A stretch of DNA of 9,351 nucleotides. It comes from RGIG5612 sp017511185. Its GTDB lineage: Bacteria > Bacillota > Clostridia > Lachnospirales > Lachnospiraceae. The position numbers and the translations under genes were made by a program. The notes beneath the pieces were generated by a model, which saw only the letters and a list, made by a program, of their open reading frames with translations, was not told where the DNA came from and did no database searches. This document shows positions 1 through 7,682 of this stretch, piece after piece (the stretch's first letter is position 1; each line of letters starts with the position of its first letter). The stretch covers positions 1 through 9,351 of the forward strand of contig JAFWLF010000141.1 of the NCBI GenBank assembly GCA_017511185.1, in the 5' to 3' direction.

Positions 1-1329
1 AGAAACAAACGGAATGGTATTCTGTATTTTTAAATAGAGTTTCTTAAACAGTCTCTGGAAGAATCCGCAGAAAAGGATTCCGCAGACAATGGCAAAGATC
101 AGATCCACATTTAAATACCCGATCACTGTCAGATGCTGCGCGGAAGAAGTAAAGCTGAACAGTTCTTTAAAATAGATCAATGCCTGCGGCAGATCAGCTG
201 CGCGGAAGAACACCCAGCCAAGCATGACAACGATCATACAGTAGATCCAGTTAAGGATCTTGACCGGGTTTTTATCCAGCCATTTTCCAAGGAACAAACG
301 TTCCAGAATACTGAACAGGGCGAAAATCAGGCCCCAGATAATAAAGGTGATGTCGGCGCCATGCCAGACACCGGTCACAAGAAAGACCACGAAAAGGTTG
401 AAACAGATTCTTCCCAGATTGACGCGCGATCCTCCAAGTGGAATATAAATATAATCCCGGAACCAGCTTCCTAAAGACATATGCCATCTTCTCCAGAATT
501 CCCGGATAGAAAGGCTGGTATAAGGATAATCAAAGTTTTCTTTGATCTGCAGGCCGAACATTTTGCCGATGCCGACCGCCATATCCGAATAGCCGGAAAA
601 ATCAAAATAGATCTGTAAGGTATAAAGAAGCAGACCAAACCAGGCCACCGGCGTTCCAATCCCCTGCGGCTGTTCCCAGATCTTGTCGCAGACCTCTGCA
701 ACCGTATTGGCTATGATGATCTTTTTTCCAAGTCCGTAGCAGAAGCGCTTCAGGCCTGCAGCAAAATCCGCTGCATGGATGGTCTCTGTAAAAGATCTCT
801 CTTTTCCGACGATCTGTGCGCCAAAATCATCATACCGCAGGATCGGGCCCTGACTCATTTGTCCGAAGAATGTTGTGAACAGGGCGTAATTTAAGAGGTT
901 TTTATCCGCCTGCACCTTACCCCTGGATACATCAACAAGATGAGAGATAGACTGGAAGATCACAAAGGAAAATGCCAGAGGCATGATAATGGATCTTCCG
1001 CTGAATAATCCAAAATATTTATAGAAGGCCAGCCATTCCACATTTATGATGATCATCACGACCAGCAGAGCGGTCCTTCCGATGACCCGTTCCCTAGATG
1101 CAAATGCACCTATTCCGAGTCCGCCAAAATAATTGATCAGGATCAGAACGGCCAGAACGATCAGACCTTTCCATCCTGCCAGATAATAAAAATATAAACT
1201 GAACGCAAGGAGAATAACCTTGCAGACAATATCTCTTGCTTTGCTTCTTAAGACCCATTTCGCCAGATAAAAAAGTATCAGGCAGGCCGGAAGAAACATC
1301 CATATAAAATTAGTTGAAGCAAATTCCAT
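1..1329 (-). CDS. MBOAT-family O-acyltransferase, AlgI/DltB type (3' end outside window)
   Basis: A continuous open frame of 443 codons runs from an ATG at 1329 to the left edge with no stop, so the C-terminus is missing; the family is usually around 470-500 residues. The protein is strongly hydrophobic with many membrane segments, beginning with a signal-anchor-like helix at residues 8-24. It carries the two AlgI/DltB signatures: REFWRRWH near residues 276-283 followed by a YIYIPLGGSR stretch, and VWHGA near 321-325, where His323 would be the conserved catalytic histidine. Known members transfer acyl groups, often acetyl, to extracytoplasmic polymers such as exopolysaccharide or teichoic acid; the substrate here cannot be read from the sequence. 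The start is fixed by an in-frame TAA at 1336-1338, which is also the hemW stop. The gap to hemW is only 6 bases, so the two are probably cotranscribed. The upstream AGGA (1343-1346) lies 13 bases away, a weak ribosome site. A partner SGNH/AlgJ-like protein might follow beyond the window. Confidence 0.9.
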   Translation of the reverse strand, partial: MEFASTNFIWMFLPACLILFYLAKWVLRSKARDIVCKVILLAFSLYFYYLAGWKGLIVLAVLILINYFGGLGIGAFASRERVIGRTALLVVMIIINVEWLAFYKYFGLFSGRSIIMPLAFSFVIFQSISHLVDVSRGKVQADKNLLNYALFTTFFGQMSQGPILRYDDFGAQIVGKERSFTETIHAADFAAGLKRFCYGLGKKIIIANTVAEVCDKIWEQPQGIGTPVAWFGLLLYTLQIYFDFSGYSDMAVGIGKMFGLQIKENFDYPYTSLSIREFWRRWHMSLGSWFRDYIYIPLGGSRVNLGRICFNLFVVFLVTGVWHGADITFIIWGLIFALFSILERLFLGKWLDKNPVKILNWIYCMIVVMLGWVFFRAADLPQALIYFKELFSFTSSAQHLTVIGYLNVDLIFAIVCGILFCGFFQRLFKKLYLKIQNTIPFVS

Positions 1330-1335
1330 ATATGA

Positions 1336-2580
1336 TTAAGATTCCTGTTTTGAATCGATTAAAAACTCTGCTAAAACCTGGTTGCTGACATCGATCCCTT
1401 TTTGCGTCAGCCTGATGGCGTCTTCTGCAAATTCGATCATGCCTTGATCATACAGATCATCCAGAACAGGACCGTAAACCAGGTCGATATCTCTATGAAA
1501 TGTATTTACAAAATCTGTCCGTGTAATCCCTTGTGTCAGACGGAGTCCTAAAAACATATATTCCTCCATCTGCTCTTTTACAGTGAGCTTCTGCTCTTCT
1601 TCATGCACGTTTTCCGGATCTTGTATATAAGCGTTCAGATCATCTGTATTCTTCCATCGCACATTTGCGACCATACTGGATGCATGAAGTCCAAGCCCCA
1701 AATAGTTTTCCCGTTTCCAATACCCGATATTATGGCTGCAGGCAAAACCCGGCACAGCAAAATTGGATATTTCATATCGTTTGTAACCGGACTTTTCCAG
1801 CATATCACGGGTAAAATAATAGATATCTCGTTCTTCTTCCTCTGAAGGAAGCATCTTTACGGATCCATCCGGCAGAAAGATCCCATCTCTTTCCTCTCCC
1901 GAAATGGTCTTTCCTTTCTTCAGCCACTTTTGAAAATCCGTACCATCTTCAATGATCAGCGAGTAGGCGCTGATATGCTCCGGATGCCAGGTTCCAACCT
2001 GTCCAAGTGTCATTTGCCAGCTAGTCATGGTTTGACCTGGAATTGCCTGCATAAGGTCTACATTGATATTATCAAATCCGGCTTCGCGGGCATCTTCAAA
2101 GCTTCTGACAAAGTCTTCATATGTGTGGATCCTGCCGAGCGTACGAAGTTCCTCGTCGATCGCGGACTGCAGTCCAAAACTGATACGGTTGATACCGGCT
2201 TTTTTATACGCGGAAAAATCAGCCTTGCTGACTGTCCCTGGATTACATTCGATAGAAAACTCCGTTGTCGGTCTGATCTTTTTCTGCAGAAACAGTCCTT
2301 TGTGTCTTTCCTTTGTATTAACGATGTTGAAATTCCGGAACAGGCTATCAGTGATCTTTTGGATCTGATCAGCCGGAAGTATCGAAGGAGTTCCTCCACC
2401 AATATAGACGGAAGAGATTACATAATCCGAATACTTCTCTCTGCAGGATTCTATTTCCCTGCAAAGAGCATCCACATAACTTGCGAACTGCTCTTCACAA
2501 TTTGCAAAAGAGACGAAATCACAATAGCGGCATTTCTGCACGCAAAAGGGAATATGAATATATAATTCCAGTTTTTTCAT
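1336..2580 (-). CDS. hemW: Radical SAM heme chaperone HemW
   Basis: A cytoplasmic radical SAM protein of the HemW family, which binds heme and is thought to deliver it to hemoproteins. With the start at 2580 it has 414 residues. The cluster motif is C13-x3-C17-x2-C20 followed by D-F; HemN coproporphyrinogen oxidases have a fourth Cys at that last position, so HemW is favoured. GGGTPS (61-66), IECNPGT (about 110-116) and HNIGYW (283-288, HemN C-terminal domain) are also present. The frame stays open to an ATG at 2670 (444 residues), but the extra 30 residues do not resemble the family, that ATG lies inside a hairpin stem, and a promoter-like sequence lies between the two starts. MKKLELYIHIPFC at 2580 matches the usual N-terminus; its AGGA (2592-2595) is 11 bases upstream, a little far. 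The protein is longer than the usual 370-390 residues, apparently because of insertions near 87-103 and 227-241. It lies 152 bases downstream of acsB and 6 bases before the acyltransferase. Confidence 0.93.
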   Translation of the reverse strand: MKKLELYIHIPFCVQKCRYCDFVSFANCEEQFASYVDALCREIESCREKYSDYVISSVYIGGGTPSILPADQIQKITDSLFRNFNIVNTKERHKGLFLQKKIRPTTEFSIECNPGTVSKADFSAYKKAGINRISFGLQSAIDEELRTLGRIHTYEDFVRSFEDAREAGFDNINVDLMQAIPGQTMTSWQMTLGQVGTWHPEHISAYSLIIEDGTDFQKWLKKGKTISGEERDGIFLPDGSVKMLPSEEEERDIYYFTRDMLEKSGYKRYEISNFAVPGFACSHNIGYWKRENYLGLGLHASSMVANVRWKNTDDLNAYIQDPENVHEEEQKLTVKEQMEEYMFLGLRLTQGITRTDFVNTFHRDIDLVYGPVLDDLYDQGMIEFAEDAIRLTQKGIDVSNQVLAEFLIDSKQES

Positions 2581-2615
2581 GGACCGATTTTTCCTGTCAA
2601 CACCGTATCTAAGAT

Positions 2616-2644
2616 AGTATAACACCTCACGCTGCAGATTTGAA
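2616..2644 (-). promoter_or_regulatory. Candidate sigma-A promoter for hemW
   Basis: On the minus strand a -35-like TTCAAA (2639-2644) and a -10 TATACT (2616-2621) are separated by 17 bases. The -10 is preceded by TG plus one base, the extended -10 form. The ATG at 2580 lies 35 bases beyond the -10 box, giving a short 5' leader. The -35 matches consensus at only four of six positions. This supports independent transcription of hemW and the start at 2580, because the promoter would lie inside the coding region if the ATG at 2670 were used. It is a motif match only. Confidence 0.45.
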
Positions 2645-2661
2645 TCTTTATTTTCCGTATT

Positions 2662-2696
2662 TTGGCCCATACTGCAAAAACTTCAGTATGGGCCAA
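2662..2696. other. Perfect 13-bp inverted repeat (hairpin) at the acsB-hemW junction
   Basis: Arms ttggcccatactg (2662-2674) and cagtatgggccaa (2684-2696) are perfectly complementary with a 9-base loop (2675-2683). The hairpin begins 36 bases after the acsB stop. Neither strand has the run of T expected of a classic intrinsic terminator: on the minus strand the stem is followed by AATACGG. It could protect or process the 3' end of the coo-acs mRNA, act as a weak or Rho-assisted terminator, or be a protein binding site. It also buries the alternative hemW ATG at 2668-2670 in its stem. Confidence 0.7.
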
Positions 2697-2732
2697 TCAT
2701 TCAATCATATTTTATCGGGAAAAACTCTGTCT

Positions 2733-4874
2733 TTACAGAAGAGGCTCCATCTCCAGTACCGGATGACCAACTCCTGCAAGGTATTCCATTAACTCTCCCG
2801 GATCTCCCGGATCATTCATCACGGTCTCATCTGCGATCATATCCGTGAAGTTCTCAATTCCATATAATTCCTGCGCAGTCTTATCCAGTTTGGTACGAAC
2901 GACTTCTTTTAAAGCCTTTGGCATCCATACGATCCTTGCGCTGCCGCCTTCTGCTTTCAGGAATTTTTTGGATGCGATAAAGTGTTTGCCATGTCCCATG
3001 TAGCCAGGTGTCTGAACGCCGCCGCCTGTCATGGAAGCCATTTCAGAGAACGTCATACCCAGAGGTGTCATGCCTGTATGCTCCCTGTTAACGATTGCAA
3101 ACCCGCTTGTCATCGGTTCGATGCCACAAATACATTCGAAGCAGCCGCAGCTTGTCATTGGGTCTTCCAAAATGGAATATAAGGTTACCTGTTCAAGAGC
3201 ACCATGAGAGTACTCACGAACAGCTTCGTTAACATCTTCATAAGCACCAAGGTTTTCGTTGATCGGATGTTCCTTGGTTACGATCTGGCAAGGACCGGTC
3301 GGATCCAATTCATTGGTTGCCTTTGCATCCAGCCAGGAAACAGCTCCGCAAAGACCAAGACGCTCTGGTGTGACGATACAGACGTGAGACGGTGAGAATG
3401 CCTGGCAGAGAATGCAGGTGTAGAACTTGTCAACACTTTCATCTGTAAGGTTAGCCAGACGCTCATCTCTCTTGTCATAAATCTCATTTGCAACTGCACG
3501 AAGTTCCTTACACTTCTCCGGATCTGTATAAATTGTCACCTGGCATTTATCTACAACCTTTTCATATTCACTTTTCACTTTTGCATAAAGGATCTCTCCG
3601 TAATGCTTCATACGGAATCCTTTTTCAAACGCATCTTTATTGATACGAACACGAATAATGTCACGCTGTCCGGTATGCATGATTCCTTCTGCCTTATTGA
3701 TGAATTCATGGAATTTCCGCTCAAATACCGGTTCAAAATCAGCCTGCAGACCTTTTCCGGCGACCTCAACCAGAACACCGAGATTCATAACTGAACCAAC
3801 TTCTACTTCATCAATATCCGGTCCGACTACTTCGATCTTATGGTCTTCCACTTCACTCAGGTCACGGCTGCGAACGAGTTCGAATCCATCGACTTTGGAG
3901 GTATCAAAATCGACCTGCATATCCTTCTTACGAACGATCTCTCCTTCAAATGCAGAAGAATACGCCAGCGGAATGTCAATATTTGTGACCTTAATCTTAA
4001 TATCTCTTGCCTCCAGAGATGTCTCGATGAAATCATCCACATTTTCCTGAATGATCAGGGACTTTGGAACGCGCCACATATTCTCTGTATCATTAGTGAT
4101 AACAGGGAATCCCAGTGCGATTGCTCCGCCTCCGCATGCAACGGTCATATCTCTGACTGGTTTAAAAGCGTTGACAAAAGCACGAAGTCTGACAAAGGTA
4201 TACTCCTGGAATCCATCCCAATCACCCGGTTCAATCGCACCAAAGATCATAGCTGCACGATCGCAGAAGGATATGATGTGTGAAACTGTCCAGATATCCT
4301 GTCCGACTGCCACTACACGGACCGGGAATCCCATATTGATTCCCATACGTTCCGCCTGATCTATGATCTTACCGATCAGGAATACGAAGATACCGCGTGA
4401 CTGATAGCCCTTGATCAGCTCAGCAGCCTGCTCATCTGTCGGCGCCTCATCAATAATAACTACAAACCCAGGAATATCTCCGGTGACCAGCGGCACACCC
4501 AGTTCACGGACTTCCGCATCGCTGAAATGACCGTGATATTTGGTTCCCTCATATGGAGTTGGTGTCTCCACATACTTGCAGACTTCAATCAGTTCCGCGG
4601 ACATTGCAGTCGCGATACCAGCATTGAAGATGGCATCTGTGGACTGTCTGCGTTTGATCATATCCTGGATCACTTCCAGCGCATCCCTAAGATCAGATAC
4701 TTTAGAGATCCTGGTTCCTTTATAAGCCAGATTAACTGCACAGTTATACGCTGTTTCCGGCAGCTGTACCGGTGTATCCGGACCGCATTTTGTTTCGATC
4801 TCATCAATGCTCCGCTCCGCACGGATCATCATTTCGGATGCACCATCTAAAACTCTGTCAAATAATTTTTTCAT
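2733..4874 (-). CDS. acsB: Acetyl-CoA synthase, CODH/ACS complex subunit (AcsB)
   Basis: The 713-residue acetyl-CoA synthase subunit of the bifunctional CODH/ACS complex. It condenses CO from CooS with a methyl group from the corrinoid iron-sulfur protein and with CoA to make acetyl-CoA, the last step of the Wood-Ljungdahl pathway, in the cytoplasm. Length is close to the Moorella enzyme (about 729), so the N-terminal CODH-binding and CO-channel region is present, unlike the shorter archaeal form. The A-cluster ligands are intact: C487, C490, C499 and C509 with spacing 3, 9 and 10, and the C576-G-C578 motif. By family knowledge the four cysteines hold the Fe4S4 cluster, the CGC motif holds the distal nickel, and C490, C576 and C578 bridge to the proximal metal. 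F493, three residues after C490, matches the phenylalanine near the proximal nickel. The ATG at 4874 lies one base after the cooC stop, with GGAG (4882-4885) 7 bases upstream inside cooC, so the two are probably translationally coupled. No sign of truncation. Confidence 0.98.
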   Translation of the reverse strand: MKKLFDRVLDGASEMMIRAERSIDEIETKCGPDTPVQLPETAYNCAVNLAYKGTRISKVSDLRDALEVIQDMIKRRQSTDAIFNAGIATAMSAELIEVCKYVETPTPYEGTKYHGHFSDAEVRELGVPLVTGDIPGFVVIIDEAPTDEQAAELIKGYQSRGIFVFLIGKIIDQAERMGINMGFPVRVVAVGQDIWTVSHIISFCDRAAMIFGAIEPGDWDGFQEYTFVRLRAFVNAFKPVRDMTVACGGGAIALGFPVITNDTENMWRVPKSLIIQENVDDFIETSLEARDIKIKVTNIDIPLAYSSAFEGEIVRKKDMQVDFDTSKVDGFELVRSRDLSEVEDHKIEVVGPDIDEVEVGSVMNLGVLVEVAGKGLQADFEPVFERKFHEFINKAEGIMHTGQRDIIRVRINKDAFEKGFRMKHYGEILYAKVKSEYEKVVDKCQVTIYTDPEKCKELRAVANEIYDKRDERLANLTDESVDKFYTCILCQAFSPSHVCIVTPERLGLCGAVSWLDAKATNELDPTGPCQIVTKEHPINENLGAYEDVNEAVREYSHGALEQVTLYSILEDPMTSCGCFECICGIEPMTSGFAIVNREHTGMTPLGMTFSEMASMTGGGVQTPGYMGHGKHFIASKKFLKAEGGSARIVWMPKALKEVVRTKLDKTAQELYGIENFTDMIADETVMNDPGDPGELMEYLAGVGHPVLEMEPLL

Positions 4875-4875
4875 T

Positions 4876-5637
4876 TTATTTCTCCATTTCGGCTTTGATC
4901 TGTCTGATTTCTTCTACTGCCTGTGCGCTGACATCATATGGGGAAAGACCACTTCTGTCCGCGTCTATCACTTCACTGTTATATGTGATATATCCAAGGA
5001 TCACATCTTTTGGAATCCTGCTTTCAATAAAGGCTTTGTCGTCTTCGCTGCGGATCTTGTTTCCGACAACATTTACTTTTGTGACGCCTATATCTGCTGC
5101 CAGCTGCTTTACCTTTTCATAAGTCTGAATACTTCTGGCTCCCGGTTCCACAACGACGATAAACTGATCCATGATGCTGGCGGTTCCGCGTCCCAGATGC
5201 TCCAGACCTGCCTCCATGTCCATGATGACCACATCATCTTTTCTAAGGACAAGACTGGAAAGAATGGCTTTGAGCATGACATGCTCCGGACAGACGCACC
5301 CGCTGCCGCCTGTTTCAACAGTCCCCATGACCAGAAGTTTTACACCATTGATCTCTTTTGCATATGTGTCCGGGATATCGGAGACTTGCGGGTTCAGTTT
5401 ATAGAATTTATTATCCGCACTGGCCCCCGTCCTCTCTTCCACAAGTTTTCTCATTTTGGAGATCGGAGTAATGGCATTCACTTCTTCTTCCGTAAAGCCA
5501 AGTGCCAGTCCAAGATTGGCATCCGGATCTACATCAGCCGCCAGTACGCATCGGCCTTCCTGCGCATATAATCTTGCAAGAGTGCTGGCCAGGGTCGTTT
5601 TCCCGACGCCGCCTTTTCCTGTAATTGCTACTTTCAT
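4876..5637 (-). CDS. cooC: CODH/ACS nickel-insertion ATPase (CooC/AcsF family)
   Basis: A 253-residue soluble MinD/ParA-type P-loop ATPase of the CooC family, which supplies nickel to the active site of CO dehydrogenase; the related AcsF is linked to acetyl-CoA synthase maturation. The deviant Walker A motif GKGGVGKTT is at residues 7-15, DVDPDAN at 35-41, and the Walker B/switch region VVIMDMEAGLEHLGRGT at 136-152. The C114-V-C116 pair matches the CxC motif that binds metal at the dimer interface in characterised CooC. The gene starts 2 bases after the cooS stop and ends 1 base before acsB, with AGGA (5646-5649) 8 bases upstream of its ATG. It is the only maturation factor in the window and sits between two nickel enzymes, so it could serve either or both; CooC versus AcsF cannot be settled from sequence alone. 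Confidence 0.95.
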   Translation of the reverse strand: MKVAITGKGGVGKTTLASTLARLYAQEGRCVLAADVDPDANLGLALGFTEEEVNAITPISKMRKLVEERTGASADNKFYKLNPQVSDIPDTYAKEINGVKLLVMGTVETGGSGCVCPEHVMLKAILSSLVLRKDDVVIMDMEAGLEHLGRGTASIMDQFIVVVEPGARSIQTYEKVKQLAADIGVTKVNVVGNKIRSEDDKAFIESRIPKDVILGYITYNSEVIDADRSGLSPYDVSAQAVEEIRQIKAEMEK

Positions 5638-5639
5638 GA

Positions 5640-7532
5640 TCAGATTCCTAATGCTTCTCTTTTCTCTTCAATATGCTCGATCATCATTGTGGTCAGCATA
5701 TCGATATCATTATTTACAATAAAGTTCGCACCTACCCAGTCTTTGATACCACTCTGTAAAAATCCTCTGACCTGATCTGATCCCTTGGTATACGGATCAA
5801 CACCCAGGAATGTATCAATACCGGTAGCAACGACATAGTTTCCGATAGACACTGCCTTTTCACTCATCCACTCAGGAGCACATCCGACCAGAGGGATCTC
5901 CGAGATCTCAATACCCCAGTCTTTTGCAATATCAGATGCCAGGACCATCATACGGGAAATATCCACGCAGGAACCCATATGCAGAACCGGCGGGATATCG
6001 ACCAGTCGGCAGACTCTCTTTAAACCTTCGCCGCAATACTTGGCTGCTTCTTTATCCATTAAGCCGACCTTGGCAGCTGCCTGTGCCGAGCATCCGGAAA
6101 CCACGACTAAAATGTCATTTTCCAGAAGCCGTTTCATCAGATCTACATGGAAGGAGTCCGGCCTGATCTTCGGGTTGTTACAGCCAACCATGGCGACCGC
6201 ACCGCGAATGACGCCGGATTTCACTGCATCAACCAGAGGTTTCATGGTGCCCAGTTCATCCACATGGGAATTTGTAACACCGTCCAGGCATTTTTTGATT
6301 GCTTCCACGGAATAACCAACCGTTGCCTTTGATTTCTGTTTCGGGATATTGACCAGCTCCGGATTGCGGTTCTTAAAGTTCATGATCGCAAGACGGATGA
6401 TCTTTTTCGCATTCTCTCCCGCATTCGCCTCATCGAACTCGATAAACTCGGAATCCGGTATCTTTGCGATATGGGAGGTCGTGATAAACTTGGTATGGAA
6501 ACATTTGGAAAGAGGTCCCAATGCCGGGAAGATACACTGCACATCTACAACAATGGCTTCACATGCACCGGTCAATACAACATTCTCCTGTGCCAGGAAG
6601 TTTCCTGCCATCGGGATCCCGTGACGCATTGCTACCTCATTGGAAGTACAGCATACGCCCGCGATATTGATGCCCTTCGCGCCCTGCTCTTTAGCCAGTG
6701 CGATCATTTCCGGATCATTCGCATAGAAAACGATCATTTCAGAAAGCGACGGATCGTGTCCATGAACGATGATATTGACCATATCTTCTTCCATGACACC
6801 GATGTTTGCTTCGGTATCAATCGGTTTCGGCGTTCCGAAAAGAATATCGGAAAACTCCGTTCCCATCATGGAACCGCCCCATCCATCAGAAAGACCTGCA
6901 CGCAGAGCCTGACGGACCAGCGCCTCCGGATCAGAAGAACAGCCCATATGTGTCATGTGCATAGACTGGGAGACTTCCCTGTCGATCGCACGCGGTGAGA
7001 TATCCTGTGATTCCCAGATCTGCTGGCGTAATAACGGCGCACGTTTTAAAAAGCGTTGTGTGCCAAACGGCTTTCCATATTCATTCAGACCTGCCAGAGC
7101 GACATCATGGGCGACGTCATAAATATCTCTGCCTTCTGTTTCAATCTCCCATTCTTTCGCAATGCGCAGGAGCTTCTCCTCATCCTTAACTTTGTAATCA
7201 CTCTCCGGAGATGATTTGTAAAGGGTATGTGCAATGCTTCTGCCGTGATCGGAATGAGTAGCCGCTCCGCCTGCTGTAAAACGCAGATAGTTTCTGGCAA
7301 CGATTCCGTGCACGTCACACCCGCAGATACCACGCGGCGCTTTTTTGGAGATCCTGCACGGACCCATGGAACAAATACGACAGCATGTTCCGGACTCACC
7401 AAACCCGCAGTGCGGCGTTTGATTTCTAACGCGCTGCTGCCAGGTATCGGCCCCTACCTTTTCCGCTGTTTTTAAGAGTTCTTCGGTTGCTGCGATGACT
7501 TCCTCTGATGGAATGACTCCTTCCCAACTCAA
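5640..7532 (-). CDS. cooS: Anaerobic Ni-Fe carbon monoxide dehydrogenase, catalytic subunit (CooS/AcsA)
   Basis: A 630-residue cytoplasmic CO dehydrogenase that interconverts CO2 and CO using ferredoxin-level electrons; with acsB beside it, it is the CODH half of the CODH/ACS complex. N-terminal cysteines C42 and C50 fit the intersubunit D-cluster, and C51, C54, C59 and C70 or C72 fit the B-cluster. C-cluster ligands line up with the Carboxydothermus enzyme: H257 in VHGHDP, C294/C295 in GVCCTSNE, C333 in VQCIFP, C451 in VGCNNPK, C481 in SGCSAQ and C522 in MGSCVD. The catalytic lysine is K559 in APEWMSEK. Length matches CODH-II (about 636) and is shorter than Moorella AcsA. The start is a TTG at 7532: an in-frame stop at 7554-7556 excludes extension, no nearby ATG exists, and AGGAGG lies 8 bases upstream. 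It is the first gene of the cooS-cooC-acsB operon, 252 bases after lepA and behind its terminator, so it needs its own promoter. Confidence 0.98.
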   Translation of the reverse strand: MSWEGVIPSEEVIAATEELLKTAEKVGADTWQQRVRNQTPHCGFGESGTCCRICSMGPCRISKKAPRGICGCDVHGIVARNYLRFTAGGAATHSDHGRSIAHTLYKSSPESDYKVKDEEKLLRIAKEWEIETEGRDIYDVAHDVALAGLNEYGKPFGTQRFLKRAPLLRQQIWESQDISPRAIDREVSQSMHMTHMGCSSDPEALVRQALRAGLSDGWGGSMMGTEFSDILFGTPKPIDTEANIGVMEEDMVNIIVHGHDPSLSEMIVFYANDPEMIALAKEQGAKGINIAGVCCTSNEVAMRHGIPMAGNFLAQENVVLTGACEAIVVDVQCIFPALGPLSKCFHTKFITTSHIAKIPDSEFIEFDEANAGENAKKIIRLAIMNFKNRNPELVNIPKQKSKATVGYSVEAIKKCLDGVTNSHVDELGTMKPLVDAVKSGVIRGAVAMVGCNNPKIRPDSFHVDLMKRLLENDILVVVSGCSAQAAAKVGLMDKEAAKYCGEGLKRVCRLVDIPPVLHMGSCVDISRMMVLASDIAKDWGIEISEIPLVGCAPEWMSEKAVSIGNYVVATGIDTFLGVDPYTKGSDQVRGFLQSGIKDWVGANFIVNNDIDMLTTMMIEHIEEKREALGI

Positions 7533-7540
7533 CTTATGTT

Positions 7541-7546
7541 CCTCCT
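7541..7546 (-). promoter_or_regulatory. Strong ribosome binding site fixing the cooS TTG start
   Basis: AGGAGG on the minus strand lies exactly 8 bases upstream of the TTG at 7530-7532. It is the best ribosome site in the window and is the reason for accepting a non-ATG start for cooS. A full-consensus site paired with a weak start codon may tune expression, but that is inference. Confidence 0.9.
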
Positions 7547-7572
7547 GTTCTTTTTATAAAAAACACTTCTTG

Positions 7573-7637
7573 TTATTTTTTTAACGATTCAATAGTACCT
7601 TATCACCTCTTTCCTTTTTTGTATTGTTTTAACGGTT
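7573..7637 (-). repeat. Pair of 17-bp direct repeats in the cooS leader
   Basis: The 17-base segments at 7621-7637 and 7573-7589 match at 14 of 17 positions and share CGTTAAAA and AATA on the minus strand. They are offset by 48 bases in the same orientation, 40 and 88 bases upstream of the cooS start. The remaining leader (7533-7734) is very AT-rich and holds no gene. I looked for a -35/-10 pair there and found none convincing; TTGAAA occurs twice but has no good -10 at the right distance. The repeats could be operator sites for a regulator of the operon, but chance similarity in low-complexity DNA is a real alternative. Confidence 0.3.
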
Positions 7638-7682
7638 TATTTTTGGTAATATTTTTCAATTTGTTTGTATTTTTTAAAGTAC

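Noticed and set aside
1930..2565. 211-codon plus-strand open frame opposite hemW
   Set aside because: It lies wholly antisense to HemW, shows no recognisable domain, and has no ribosome site that would favour it.
1336..2580. Oxygen-independent coproporphyrinogen III oxidase (HemN)
   Set aside because: The cluster motif lacks the fourth cysteine of true HemN (C-D-F instead of C-x-C), which fits the HemW heme chaperone.
4807..5571. 254-codon plus-strand open frame opposite cooC
   Set aside because: It is antisense to a clearly recognisable CooC with all motifs, has no family resemblance, and begins inside acsB antisense. It is a shadow of the codon use of the real gene.
6471..6998. 175-codon plus-strand open frame opposite cooS
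   Set aside because: It is antisense to the conserved middle of CooS and its translation has no recognisable features.
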